A stretch of DNA of 64,000 nt from Arthrobacter sp. CJ23 (GCF_024741795.1 NZ_CP102950.1:4340001-4404000); one strand, 5' to 3'; counted from the stretch's first letter, positions 42,931 to 50,773 are shown. Notes: generated from the letters alone by a model not told the origin. Program-made: numbers and translations.

Positions 42931-43986
42931 ATGTCCCCAACCATGGATCAGCCGCGCCGCGCCCAAATTGCGCGCGAGCGCACCCAGCCAACCGGGCGCC
43001 GTCGGGCCGAACCCAGCGGATCGTTCACCCCCGCGCCGACTTCAGAATCACTAAGTACGACGGAATCACTAAGTACGACGGCGGCACCCGCCACCGCGGC
43101 GATTCCTACGACGGCTGCACCCACCACGCGGGCGGCCGCGCGCGCAGCCGAGCGCGCTGCCGAGCTAAAGCAGGAATCCCAGGCCGCTGCCGGGCCGGCG
43201 GAACCGGCCATCGCAGCCATTCCGACGGTGACGGCCACGGCGGCACTGCCCGCGGCGGAACCGGCCACGGCAGCCATTCCGACGGTGACGGCCACGCCGG
43301 CACTGCCCGCGCTGCCCACGGCGGCCACGGCCACGGCGGCACTGCCCGCGACGCCGCTGCCCGCAGCTCCTCGCTCCGGCTTCGGTGCGGCGTCCTTTGC
43401 AGCTTCCTCCTTCAGCCGGGAACCACACGCTGTCCTGAGGAAGGCCGCGACCGTCCGGACGATGAGCCACAAGATGGCAGTGGTGGCAGGAGCCCTGGGA
43501 CTGGTGTTGACTGCCGGTTCCCTCGGCCAAGCCCTTGAGCTGCCCTTCTTCGGCCAGGAAACCCATGCGCAGGATGCCGGCGCAACACCTTCACCTTCGG
43601 CAGCCGCGACTGCCACCAAAACCGGCCAAGCCCCGGCGGCCCCGGCGGCCCCGGCGGCCCCGGCGCAACCCTCACAGCAAGCACCCGCTGCAGCACCCGC
43701 CGTCGTCGAACCGTCGAGTGCCGCGGCACGGCCGCTCCCTATTCGGGATCCTGCGGCACTCCCGTCACCTCTGCCCTCGTTCCTCGCTCCGGCGCCGGCC
43801 GCTTCCACACCTGTTGCGACACAGCCGGCCCCGGCACCCACCCCCGTTCCGACGGTCAGTCCCACCCCGGCGTCGACACCGACCCCCACATCCACCCCAA
43901 CGCCCTCTCCCACGAGCACGGAGCCGTCGGAGGACACAGAGTCAGCGAAGGACAAGCCCCAACCAACGAGCAGCCCGAGGCGCTGA
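42931..43986 (+). CDS. Riboswitch-controlled Ala/Pro/Thr-rich membrane protein with tandem repeats
   Basis: A 351-residue protein of unknown function. Residues 1 to about 165 are low-complexity and hydrophilic, with tandem repeats of SLSTTE and of a 19-residue unit beginning AEPA (43198-43311). One membrane segment follows near residues 176-195 (MAVVAGALGLVLTAG). The remaining 150 residues are Ala/Pro then Ser/Thr/Pro-rich, like wall-spanning linkers. Proteins behind this riboswitch in actinobacteria usually end in a peptidoglycan hydrolase domain (Rpf, NlpC/P60 or M23); none is visible here or in the 250 bases downstream in any frame. It may be a truncated relative or a structural wall protein. 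Confidence 0.8.
   Translation: MSPTMDQPRRAQIARERTQPTGRRRAEPSGSFTPAPTSESLSTTESLSTTAAPATAAIPTTAAPTTRAAARAAERAAELKQESQAAAGPAEPAIAAIPTVTATAALPAAEPATAAIPTVTATPALPALPTAATATAALPATPLPAAPRSGFGAASFAASSFSREPHAVLRKAATVRTMSHKMAVVAGALGLVLTAGSLGQALELPFFGQETHAQDAGATPSPSAAATATKTGQAPAAPAAPAAPAQPSQQAPAAAPAVVEPSSAAARPLPIRDPAALPSPLPSFLAPAPAASTPVATQPAPAPTPVPTVSPTPASTPTPTSTPTPSPTSTEPSEDTESAKDKPQPTSSPRR
43198..43311 (+). repeat. 57-base tandem repeat, two copies, inside the riboswitch-controlled gene
   Basis: Two in-frame 57-base copies (43198-43254 and 43255-43311) encode AEPAIAAIPTVTATAALPA and AEPATAAIPTVTATPALPA. A degenerate third part continues to about 43350. An 18-base duplication lies upstream, encoding SLSTTE. 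Confidence 0.9.
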
Positions 43987-44240
43987 GCGGTTCAGCCACA
44001 GTCACCTGAGTCTCTGCCAGGGTCCGGGGACGCGGCCAGCGAGTAGCTTGGCACAGGCCCGATAACTGTCAGCAAACGCGTCCCTGGCGAATTTCGCACG
44101 ACGTGGGACCGTCCGCTCTTTCGCGTTGTACAATCGTTCAACGTCCACGGGGTTCTGGCAACACTGAAGCAGGAGGCAACAGGCACCGTGGGCGGGGTTC
44201 CGGGCTCAGCCGGGGCCAGGGGGGAACAAAGGAATAGCTC

Positions 44241-45404
44241 ATGCCAGTGGATAAGTCGCCTACGCCTTCGACCAATGCCGGACACGGCCTGCGCCCGGCG
44301 GACGGGCCAACCACGCCGCCTGCAGACAGGGACCTGACGGCACTCCAGAAGCAGGCCGGGGAGATCATCGAGTCGGTCCTCGCGCAAAGCAACGCCAAGG
44401 GCGCTCCGCTCAGGGAACGCCTGCGCGCCACTGTGGCTGCGCACCCCGGAGATCCAGTTACCGCGTTGCGCGAACACCTTATTTACACCCGGACGCTGCC
44501 GCCCGAAGGCGCCGAGACCGCCGCACTTTCGGCGCCTGGACCGAGCCGTGTTGCCCTGCGGCCGGAAGTCCCGGACCCTGCCGCCCCCACCGGGCACGAC
44601 GCCGATGACGACCTCAGCCGGTCGCGAATCGAGGCGGTCCTGGACCAGGGCATGCTGCTGACGGCATTTCAGCCCATTCATGACCTCGGCTCCGGCCAGG
44701 CCGCCGGCGTGGAAGCATTGTCACGGTTCGTCAGCGACGACGGGGAAAGCGCCGACCACTGGTTCGCCAACGCCGCAAGCGTCGGGCTCGGGGCGGACCT
44801 GGAATTCGCGGCCTTGGCGTCCGCCCTCAAGACAGCCGAGGAACTCCCGGCCCATCTCTTTGTGTCATTGAACGTGTCGCCGGCCTTATGCCTGGATAGC
44901 CGGCTGCCGTACGTTCTTGAGCAATCACCCTTGGCGATTGAGCGCATCGTCCTGGATATGACCGAAAGCCTGGCGCCGGATGATCCGGCGCCGCTCGTGG
45001 CGGCACTTGCGCCGCTTCGAGAGCAGGGCCTCCGCATCGCCGTCGACGAGGCGGCTGCCGGGCCGTCCTTCATGCGCGCCATTCTTGTGCTCCGGCCGGA
45101 CTTCATCAAACTCGACCACCACCTCATCGTGGAGTTCGATGACGAAACCGACAAGGAGACGCCAGCTGCAATCGTGAAGTTCGCCAAGCAGATTGGGGCA
45201 GTGCTGGTCGCCCAGGGCATCGAAACCGCGGAGGACCTCGCCGCAGTGGCCGGACTGGGCATCACCGCTGGGCAGGGCTACTTCCTGGGAAGACCCTCCA
45301 TCCAGCCCCGCGATTGGGACCTCTGGCAAGATTCCTCCGAACCCTCGTCAGATTCTGCGCGCCCGTCCGGCGAAGAAATGGAGCAGGTCCTTCCCCCGTC
45401 GTGA
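44241..45404 (+). CDS. EAL-domain protein (c-di-GMP phosphodiesterase-like)
   Basis: A 387-residue cytoplasmic protein. About 125 N-terminal residues match nothing recognised; the rest is an EAL domain. Present catalytic residues are E158 in GVEALSRF, the Asn in SLNVSP, Glu in LDMTES, Lys and Asp in IKLDHH, Glu in QGIET and the final GQGYFLGRP. The metal-binding DDFGTG loop is changed to DEAAAG (D269, E270), so metal binding and loop-6 function may be weakened. It may be a slow phosphodiesterase or a c-di-GMP sensor. No GGDEF domain is fused. Roughly 250 bases without a gene precede it. Confidence 0.9.
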   Translation: MPVDKSPTPSTNAGHGLRPADGPTTPPADRDLTALQKQAGEIIESVLAQSNAKGAPLRERLRATVAAHPGDPVTALREHLIYTRTLPPEGAETAALSAPGPSRVALRPEVPDPAAPTGHDADDDLSRSRIEAVLDQGMLLTAFQPIHDLGSGQAAGVEALSRFVSDDGESADHWFANAASVGLGADLEFAALASALKTAEELPAHLFVSLNVSPALCLDSRLPYVLEQSPLAIERIVLDMTESLAPDDPAPLVAALAPLREQGLRIAVDEAAAGPSFMRAILVLRPDFIKLDHHLIVEFDDETDKETPAAIVKFAKQIGAVLVAQGIETAEDLAAVAGLGITAGQGYFLGRPSIQPRDWDLWQDSSEPSSDSARPSGEEMEQVLPPS

Positions 45405-45414
45405 GCCGGGCCAG

Positions 45415-45556
45415 CTAGAGCGTGTCTCCTAGAACAGCCAGCCAGATGGTCACCGCCCGGAGAACGGCGCCACCGCGGTAGGTGAGGGCGAGTTTGTCGT
45501 ATCGGGTGGCCAGGCCGCGCCATTGCTTGAAGGTGTTGAAGTTCCATTCGACTTTC
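45415..45556 (-). pseudogene. Remnant of an IS5-type transposase gene (C-terminal end)
   Basis: On the minus strand this encodes VEWNFNTFKQWRGLATRYDK and then LALTYRGGAVLRAVTIWL before a stop at 45415-45417. That is the conserved C-terminal end of IS5-family transposases (NFNxxKQWRGLATRYDKLA). Nothing else of the transposase is present upstream, so the element is a fragment of about 47 codons. It lies 10 bases after the EAL gene and marks a past insertion and deletion. Confidence 0.85.
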
Positions 45557-45685
45557 GTTGCGGCCTTTGTAGTCCTCTTCTCCGTCACGGTCGGGACCTA
45601 CATGCTGGCAGGCGGCCGCCACTGGTCAGATGCCTGGGGCTGGGAGCAGGGTGCCGACGTGGGGAATAGGACAGCGCCAAAATGA

Positions 45686-45713
45686 TTGACACATATCCCC
45701 ACATAGGTATGGT
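45686..45713 (+). promoter_or_regulatory. Promoter for a probably leaderless HTH transcript
   Basis: TTGACA (45686-45691) and TATGGT (45708-45713) are spaced by 16 bases. The ATG at 45721 lies seven bases after the -10 box, where transcription should start, and no ribosome-binding site is present. Confidence 0.7.
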
Positions 45714-45720
45714 TTAGTGT

Positions 45721-46410
45721 ATGCAGACGATGAACTGCCTCACCGTGGCCGAGGTAGTGGAGAAGCTCGGGATCACGCGCGCGTCGGTCCATGACCTCCT
45801 TCGTTCCGGCCAGCTGACGGCCGTCGGCCAGGCCGGACGGACGCTGCTCATTGACCGGTCCTCGGTTGAACGGCTGGCAGCCGCCGGGACCCGCCGCGGC
45901 CGCGCCTGGACGGCCAAAACTGCGTGGGCTGCCCTGGCGCTGCTGTCCGGGCAGAACCCGACCTGGATCTCCTCCTCTGAGAAGTCCCGGCTCAAATCCC
46001 GGCTGCGGGAGCTCGACGCCAACGCAGTCTGTGTCCTGGCCCGGAACAAGGACAAAACGATCCGCTTCAGGGCCACGCCCGACGGGCTCACCGCGCTCAC
46101 CGATCACCTGATCGCCAGCGGCGCCTCCGCGATGCGCGACGAGGAAACCGCCGATACCTTCGGCATGTCCGGCGGCAGCGGGATTGCCGAAGGCTACGTC
46201 ATGGCCGGCGACGCACGGGCTTTGGCCGAGGCCTTCGGGCTGGTCGAAGATCCCGACGGGAACGCCATCATCCACGAGGTGGAGATCGCTGACGCCTTCA
46301 CCGAAGGGCGGGTGCCGGTCGCGGCGATCGCCGTGGACCTGATGGGCTCACTGGCCGCCCGCGAACGCAGCGCCGGACAGCGCGTCATCAACGAACTCCT
46401 CCATGTCTGA
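45721..46410 (+). CDS. HTH protein, putative antitoxin of a nucleotidyltransferase system
   Basis: A 229-residue protein. Residues 5-55 form an excisionase/MerR-like helix-turn-helix (LTVAEVVEKLGITRASVHDL). The C-terminal part is not recognised in detail but includes VPVAAIAVDLMGSLAARERS near the end. Its stop overlaps the start of the nucleotidyltransferase pseudogene by eight bases. The pairing resembles AbiE-like systems in which a DNA-binding protein neutralises a nucleotidyltransferase; that assignment is inferred. The gene is intact although its partner is broken. Confidence 0.75.
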   Translation: MQTMNCLTVAEVVEKLGITRASVHDLLRSGQLTAVGQAGRTLLIDRSSVERLAAAGTRRGRAWTAKTAWAALALLSGQNPTWISSSEKSRLKSRLRELDANAVCVLARNKDKTIRFRATPDGLTALTDHLIASGASAMRDEETADTFGMSGGSGIAEGYVMAGDARALAEAFGLVEDPDGNAIIHEVEIADAFTEGRVPVAAIAVDLMGSLAARERSAGQRVINELLHV

Positions 46411-46889
46411 ACCGGAACTGGCCGACGAGTCCGCCGACAACCGCGAAACCTGGGACGTCCCCGTCCCGCCCGGCGGCTGGGGCACACTCTGGCCACAATG
46501 CGTGGAGCTGGCCAGGGAAATTCCCTCAACCCAGTGGACACTCGTCGGCGGGCTTATGGTCCAGCTGCACGCGGCCGCGGCCGGCCTGGCCGTCTCCCGG
46601 CCAACCGCTGACGTCGACATTGTTCTGCACGTTCCAGGTCGCCGGCGGAACCCAGGCGGTGCAGCGGACCGTGAGTTGCCGGATGACCGCCGACGACGAC
46701 GGCGCCGTGCTCATCGGCATTCCGAACGCGCTCGGTGCGCTGGTTCTCAAGGGTGCCGCCTACCGGGAGGATTCCCGGGACAAGGACCGCCACCTCGATG
46801 ACGCCGTCGTTCTCTGTGCCACCATCAAAGCTCCGCTGGCCACCGCCGCGCAGATGAAGGGCAGCGACAAGTCCCGCGTCCTGAGATGA
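46403..46889 (+). pseudogene. Frame-broken nucleotidyltransferase (AbiEii/MNT-like toxin)
   Basis: The first part encodes WTLVGGLMVQLHA and then RPTADVDIVLHV, the substrate-binding and metal-binding (DVD) start of nucleotidyltransferases. After about 46637 the frame becomes meaningless. A second frame beginning near 46630 continues the family with QVAGGTQAVQRTV, GALVLKGAAYREDSRDKDRH and LKGSDKSR-like features. Compared with intact relatives, roughly 50-60 residues between the halves are missing, so an internal deletion shifted the frame. No functional toxin is expected. Translation would start inside the HTH gene. Confidence 0.75.
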
Positions 46890-46935
46890 CGACGGGGCGG
46901 CTTAGATTCGACATTCGATACTTCTGGGGGAAATC

Positions 46936-47286
46936 ATGAACGCAAAATACGTTGCCGGGCTGTGTCTTGGAGCGCTCCTGCTCGTTGCGGGCTGTGCCGC
47001 CAAACCGCTGCCGACACCGCAGATCGAAAGCCTGGGGCAGGTCTGTGACCGGCTCGCGCCTTTGAAGGACGCCACACCCCAAACCCGTGACGAGGAAGAT
47101 GAGTACCTCCGGGTGCTGGGAAATGCCCGGGCCAAGTCATCCGGCGAGATCACAGGGGCCATCATCGGTGTGCAGGACTACTCCATGGAAGCCTTCAAGG
47201 AGAACCCCGACCAGGCCCTGCTTGATGAACTGCGCCCTGACTACGAACGGGGCACCGCCCGCATGGCCCAGCTGTGTGCCTGGTGA
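46936..47286 (+). CDS. Small lipoprotein of unknown function
   Basis: A 116-residue exported lipoprotein. The signal peptide MNAKYVAGLCLGALLLVAGC ends in the lipobox LVAGC with the lipidated Cys at residue 20. The mature part is charged and mainly helical, with two further cysteines that could pair. No family is recognised. GGGGGAAATC precedes the ATG. It is followed by a strong hairpin terminator. Confidence 0.8.
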   Translation: MNAKYVAGLCLGALLLVAGCAAKPLPTPQIESLGQVCDRLAPLKDATPQTRDEEDEYLRVLGNARAKSSGEITGAIIGVQDYSMEAFKENPDQALLDELRPDYERGTARMAQLCAW

Positions 47287-47313
47287 TTGCCGACGGCTTC
47301 TAATCCCACTGAC

Positions 47314-47351
47314 GATGCCGTGGGGGTCGGACCCCCGACCCCCACGGCATC
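47314..47351. terminator. Perfect 17-base hairpin between convergent genes
   Basis: GATGCCGTGGGGGTCGG and its exact complement flank a 4-base ACCC loop. It lies 27 bases after the lipoprotein stop and 8 bases beyond the regulator stop on the other strand. No T-tract, but very stable. Confidence 0.8.
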
Positions 47352-47359
47352 GCCCCGCT

Positions 47360-48574
47360 CTAGATCCGCGGCCGCCGGGCCCAGCGCCTGGCCTTCAGGG
47401 CCGAGTGCAGTTCGAGCCGCAGCTGGCCGTGCAAGGGGTCCACGCCGAGCAGCTGGCGGATCCTGCCGAGCCGGTTATAGATGCTGCTGCGGTGAAGATG
47501 CAGCTTGGCCGCCACGTCCTGCACGGAGCCGTCGCTGTCGTAGAGCAGTTCCAGCACCGGCAGCAGCTCGCCGTTCTTGTCGCTGTCCTCCAGCGTGCGG
47601 AAGTGGATAGATCCGGTATCGTCCCAGCCGCCCGGGGCCAGCAGCCGGTCGAACAGCTGGTAGACCCCCACGGAGCGGCTGTCCACCAGCTCGCCCAGGG
47701 GAGGATCGACGGCGGCCGCCTGGGCAGCCAGCTTGGACTGCCTGTAGGCGGTGGAGAGTTGCCTGACCACAGAGAACGGCTCGCTGATGCCCAGAATGAT
47801 CCGGTCCACGGTCCGGCCTGCACGTTTGGCCAGCTCCAGGCGGTAGTGCACCAGGATCTGGGCGTGTTCGGCCCTGCCCACTGTCTGCTGGAACAGCATG
47901 ACCGAGTGAGTTTCCGTGCCGGCGCTGAACAACACACCCTTGACGCCGATGCTCGACTGCAGTGCAGCGGAACGGTGCGTCAGCATCGCGGCGAGGGGAT
48001 CGCTTTCGGGGCCGCCGCCGTCGGCGTCCAGCACGGTGACCAGCTGCCACGGCCCGCGGCCCTGGACCTCCTTCCAGCCCGCCACGGCCGCCACGGCGTT
48101 CGACTCCCCCTGGCACGCGGCCAGGAACTCCTGCTCGCGGCGCCGGCGGAATTCCGATTCGGCCGTGTTGGAATCCAGCAGCAGCCCGGCCAGCAGGTCC
48201 AGATCGTCCCGGACACCGGGCAGCTGGGCGAGGATCGCCGTGGCCGACTGCTCCTCCGCGTCCTGCTGGACCCACAGGTATCCCACCCGGAAACCGCGCA
48301 CCAGCAGGGGGACGCAGACGCGTCCCAGCATGCCGAGTTCTTCATTCGCGGGCACCACCACGGGACGCACCGCCGTGGCGATGCCGTGCGAGAGCTGCCA
48401 CGCGCCCACGTCGGCGGGGACCCGCTTGCTGAGGAGGAAGTTCACCCGCACGCGGTCCGCGTGGGACTGGTTGGAACTGTAGGCGAGGAGGACGCCGTCG
48501 AGGTCTTCGAGGGAGAGCCCGCGGCCGAGCTTGAGCGCCACGTGTTCCACGAGCTGTTCGACGTCCTGCTGCAT
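47360..48574 (-). CDS. PucR/CdaR-family transcriptional regulator
   Basis: A 404-residue regulator. The C-terminal helix-turn-helix is VQDVAAKLHLHRSSIYNRL near residues 355-373, the PucR-type HTH_30 domain. The preceding GGDEF-like region (LVTVLDADGG, VMLFQQ) and N-terminal sensory part are of unknown ligand. It is divergent from alanine dehydrogenase, so regulation of ald by nitrogen or alanine is the likely role. Length is normal for the family. Confidence 0.9.
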   Translation of the reverse strand: MQQDVEQLVEHVALKLGRGLSLEDLDGVLLAYSSNQSHADRVRVNFLLSKRVPADVGAWQLSHGIATAVRPVVVPANEELGMLGRVCVPLLVRGFRVGYLWVQQDAEEQSATAILAQLPGVRDDLDLLAGLLLDSNTAESEFRRRREQEFLAACQGESNAVAAVAGWKEVQGRGPWQLVTVLDADGGGPESDPLAAMLTHRSAALQSSIGVKGVLFSAGTETHSVMLFQQTVGRAEHAQILVHYRLELAKRAGRTVDRIILGISEPFSVVRQLSTAYRQSKLAAQAAAVDPPLGELVDSRSVGVYQLFDRLLAPGGWDDTGSIHFRTLEDSDKNGELLPVLELLYDSDGSVQDVAAKLHLHRSSIYNRLGRIRQLLGVDPLHGQLRLELHSALKARRWARRPRI

Positions 48575-48640
48575 CCTGCCAGCCTACTGCCCAGGGGCAG
48601 TATCCGTACGAACATCAGGCGACACCTGCCGCCCTGCTGT

Positions 48641-48654
48641 TCGACAAATGTCGA
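48641..48654. promoter_or_regulatory. Palindrome in the divergent PucR/ald region
   Basis: TCGACA-AA-TGTCGA is a perfect 6-base inverted repeat in the 230-base divergent region. It is a candidate site for the PucR-type regulator, though it could also be read by another repressor. Confidence 0.5.
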
Positions 48655-48666
48655 GCCGCACAAGTC

Positions 48667-48693
48667 AAAAACCCCGGACTTCCGGGGTTTTTT
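48667..48693. terminator. Rho-independent terminator inside a divergent promoter region
   Basis: AAAAACCCCGGA and TCCGGGGTTTTT form a 12-base stem with a 2-base loop, ending in six T residues on the plus strand and starting with A residues, so it works in both directions. No gene ends here; both neighbours start away from it. An attenuator in the ald leader or the end of an unannotated short RNA are possible. Confidence 0.8.
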
Positions 48694-48804
48694 CGCATGG
48701 GTGTCCAGGCTTTGCTGTCGCGCCGCTCACAGCCGGATTTATTCTGGAATCACAGCCCCCAGCACATCCCCCGGCCCGAAAAGCCGCTGAACATGGAGCC
48801 AAAA

Positions 48805-49923
48805 ATGATCATCGGCGTCCCCAAAGAAATCAAGAACAACGAATTCCGCGTAGCCATCACGGCCGCCGGCGTCCACGAATTCCGCACCCACGGACACACT
48901 GTTCTGGTGGAGCGCGGCGCAGGCCTGGGGTCGGGCATCACGGACGAGGAATACTCGATCGCCGGCGCGGAAATCGTTGCCGACGCCGATGACGTTTGGG
49001 GCCGTGCAGACATGGTCATGAAGGTCAAGGAACCCATCAAGGCGGAATACCACCGCTTCCGCAAGGGCCTGATCCTCTTCACCTACCTGCACCTCGCAGC
49101 CGAGCCGGAACTCACTGCCGAGCTCATCAACTCCGGCGTCACCGCGATCGCCTACGAAACCGTGCAGGAGGGCCGCGCGTTGCCGCTGCTGGCCCCGATG
49201 TCCGAGGTTGCCGGCCGCCTGTCCGTAGTGGTCGGCGCATCCTCGCTCATGGCCCCGGCCGGCGGCAAGGGTGTCCTGCTTGGCGGCGTACCGGGCGTTC
49301 GTCCGGCCAAGGTTGTTGTCCTCGGCGCAGGCGTGGCAGGCACCAACGCCGCCGCCATGGCCCTGGGCCTCGGCGCCGATGTCACCATCCTGGACATCAA
49401 CATCAACCGCCTGCGTGAACTGGACGCCCTCTACCAGGGCCGCCTGAAGACCGTTGCCTCCAACGCCTACGAGATCGAGAAGTCAGTTGTTGACGCAGAT
49501 CTCGTGATCGGCTCCGTGCTGATCCCGGGCGCCAAGGCTCCCAAGCTGGTCACCAACGAGCTCGTGGCACGCATGAAGCCGGGCTCCGTGCTGGTGGACA
49601 TCGCGGTGGACCAGGGCGGCTGCTTCGAGGACACGCACCCCACCACGCACCAGGAACCGACGTACAAGGTCCACAACTCGATCTTCTACTGCGTTGCCAA
49701 CATGCCCGGCGCCGTTCCGAACACCTCCACGTACGCACTGACCAACGTCACCCTGCGCTACGCCGTGGCCCTGGCCAACCTGGGAGTCAAGGCCGCCTTC
49801 GACCGCGACCCCGCCCTGGCCGCCGGCCTCAACATCGCCGCAGGCCACGTGGCACACCACTCGGTCTCCGAGGCGCACAACCTGCCCCTCGTCGCCGACT
49901 GGCACAGCCTGGTCTCCGCCTAG
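48805..49923 (+). CDS. ald: Alanine dehydrogenase
   Basis: A 372-residue NAD-dependent enzyme interconverting L-alanine and pyruvate plus ammonia. The N-terminus MIIGVPKEIKNNEFRVAITA, MKVKEPIKAEYHRF, TYLHLAA and the NAD-binding VVVLGAGVAGTNAA are diagnostic. The start at 48805 is chosen because GGAG lies six bases upstream and the protein then matches the usual beginning; an in-frame ATG at 48793 would add four residues. Its long upstream region contains a palindrome and a terminator-like hairpin. It converges with the anti-sigma gene across a palindromic hairpin. Confidence 0.96.
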   Translation: MIIGVPKEIKNNEFRVAITAAGVHEFRTHGHTVLVERGAGLGSGITDEEYSIAGAEIVADADDVWGRADMVMKVKEPIKAEYHRFRKGLILFTYLHLAAEPELTAELINSGVTAIAYETVQEGRALPLLAPMSEVAGRLSVVVGASSLMAPAGGKGVLLGGVPGVRPAKVVVLGAGVAGTNAAAMALGLGADVTILDININRLRELDALYQGRLKTVASNAYEIEKSVVDADLVIGSVLIPGAKAPKLVTNELVARMKPGSVLVDIAVDQGGCFEDTHPTTHQEPTYKVHNSIFYCVANMPGAVPNTSTYALTNVTLRYAVALANLGVKAAFDRDPALAAGLNIAAGHVAHHSVSEAHNLPLVADWHSLVSA

Positions 49924-49942
49924 CAAAGTAGGCGGCGCCGAG

Positions 49943-49991
49943 ATGACAGTTGACCCCAATGTCCTCCGTGGACATTGGGGTCAACTGTCAT
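49943..49991. repeat. Palindromic hairpin between ald and the anti-sigma gene
   Basis: Two perfect 22-base arms flank a 5-base loop. The outer sequence reads CGAGATGACAGT on one side and ACTGTCATTTCGCG on the other, like the ends of 17789-17850. The stop codon of the minus-strand gene (49988-49990) is inside the right arm. Confidence 0.9.
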
Positions 49992-50773
49992 TTCGCGGGG
50001 TTGCTAGGGTTGGCCGGCACGGTGGGAACAGGCACCGGGAGGCCTGACGGGGCGATATCCGACGGAGCAATGCCCGGTGGCGTGATGGGCGGCGCCGGGA
50101 TGGTGACATTGCCGGGCTGGAGGTTCCAGGGGCCCTTGGGGACGCGGAGAACCGCCCCGCCGCCCGGCGTGGGCTGTGGCTTTCCGTGTGCGGCACCGTC
50201 CGCACTGTTGGGGGCGGCCGGTGCGGGATTCGTCTGACCGGGCACAGTGGCGGGGCCGTAGCCGCCTGCCCCGGGCGTGGGCGCAGGTAGCTGCGGTGGC
50301 GAGTCGGGCCCGCCGTTCTGCGGTGGGTTGCCCGCCCCGGGCGTGAGCTGCGCGACGACCGTCCCCACCACCGCGCCGAAGTGCTCGAAGGCTCCGTGGA
50401 GGCCGCCCTCGGAGGCTGCGGCTGCGGTAACGCCGCCCGCGAGGGACACCACCACCGCGATACCGGTGATCGCAGCGTGGCGCTTCCGCCGCCGTCGGGC
50501 CGCGAGCTCGTCCACGGGGGCGGGCTCCGGTGCGGGGATCACCACGATGGGCACCGCCGTCGGCAAGACCGCGGACGGTACCGTGGCCGAGGGCACCATC
50601 AGCGCCCGGACTGCAGCGGAGGGAGCCGGCGCAGAGCCGGCGAGGGCGCGCAGTTCGAGCAGTTCGGTGCGGATCCCGTACGCCTCGTCGAGGCCGGCGT
50701 CGGCCAGCAGGCGGTCGATGGCTTGCCCGGCGTCGCCGGTGTTCCGCGCGCCCGGTGCGGTCTGTTCGCTCAT
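49988..50773 (-). CDS. Probable anti-sigma factor with Pro-rich extracellular tail
   Basis: A 261-residue single-pass membrane protein. About 95 cytoplasmic residues (IDRLLADAGLDEAYGIRTEL at the start) are followed by a basic stop (RRRRKRH) and one membrane segment near residues 100-120 (ITGIAVVVSLAGGVTA). The outer 140 residues are Pro/Gly/Ala-rich. Its start overlaps the stop of the ECF sigma gene (ATGA), the usual arrangement for a cognate anti-sigma factor. No zinc-binding HxxxCxxC motif is present, so it is not a classical ZAS protein. Function is inferred from position and topology. Confidence 0.75.
   Translation of the reverse strand: MSEQTAPGARNTGDAGQAIDRLLADAGLDEAYGIRTELLELRALAGSAPAPSAAVRALMVPSATVPSAVLPTAVPIVVIPAPEPAPVDELAARRRRKRHAAITGIAVVVSLAGGVTAAAASEGGLHGAFEHFGAVVGTVVAQLTPGAGNPPQNGGPDSPPQLPAPTPGAGGYGPATVPGQTNPAPAAPNSADGAAHGKPQPTPGGGAVLRVPKGPWNLQPGNVTIPAPPITPPGIAPSDIAPSGLPVPVPTVPANPSNPAK

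Noticed and set aside
45482..45685. A 67-codon plus-strand open frame with a hydrophobic stretch
   Set aside because: It overlaps the transposase remnant in antisense and runs across the junction of the IS scar. No ribosome-binding site.
46403..46801. The first frame of the nucleotidyltransferase as an intact 132-residue protein
   Set aside because: After DVDIVLHV the sequence turns into Arg-rich shadow peptide while the family sequence resumes in another frame, so it is a broken gene.
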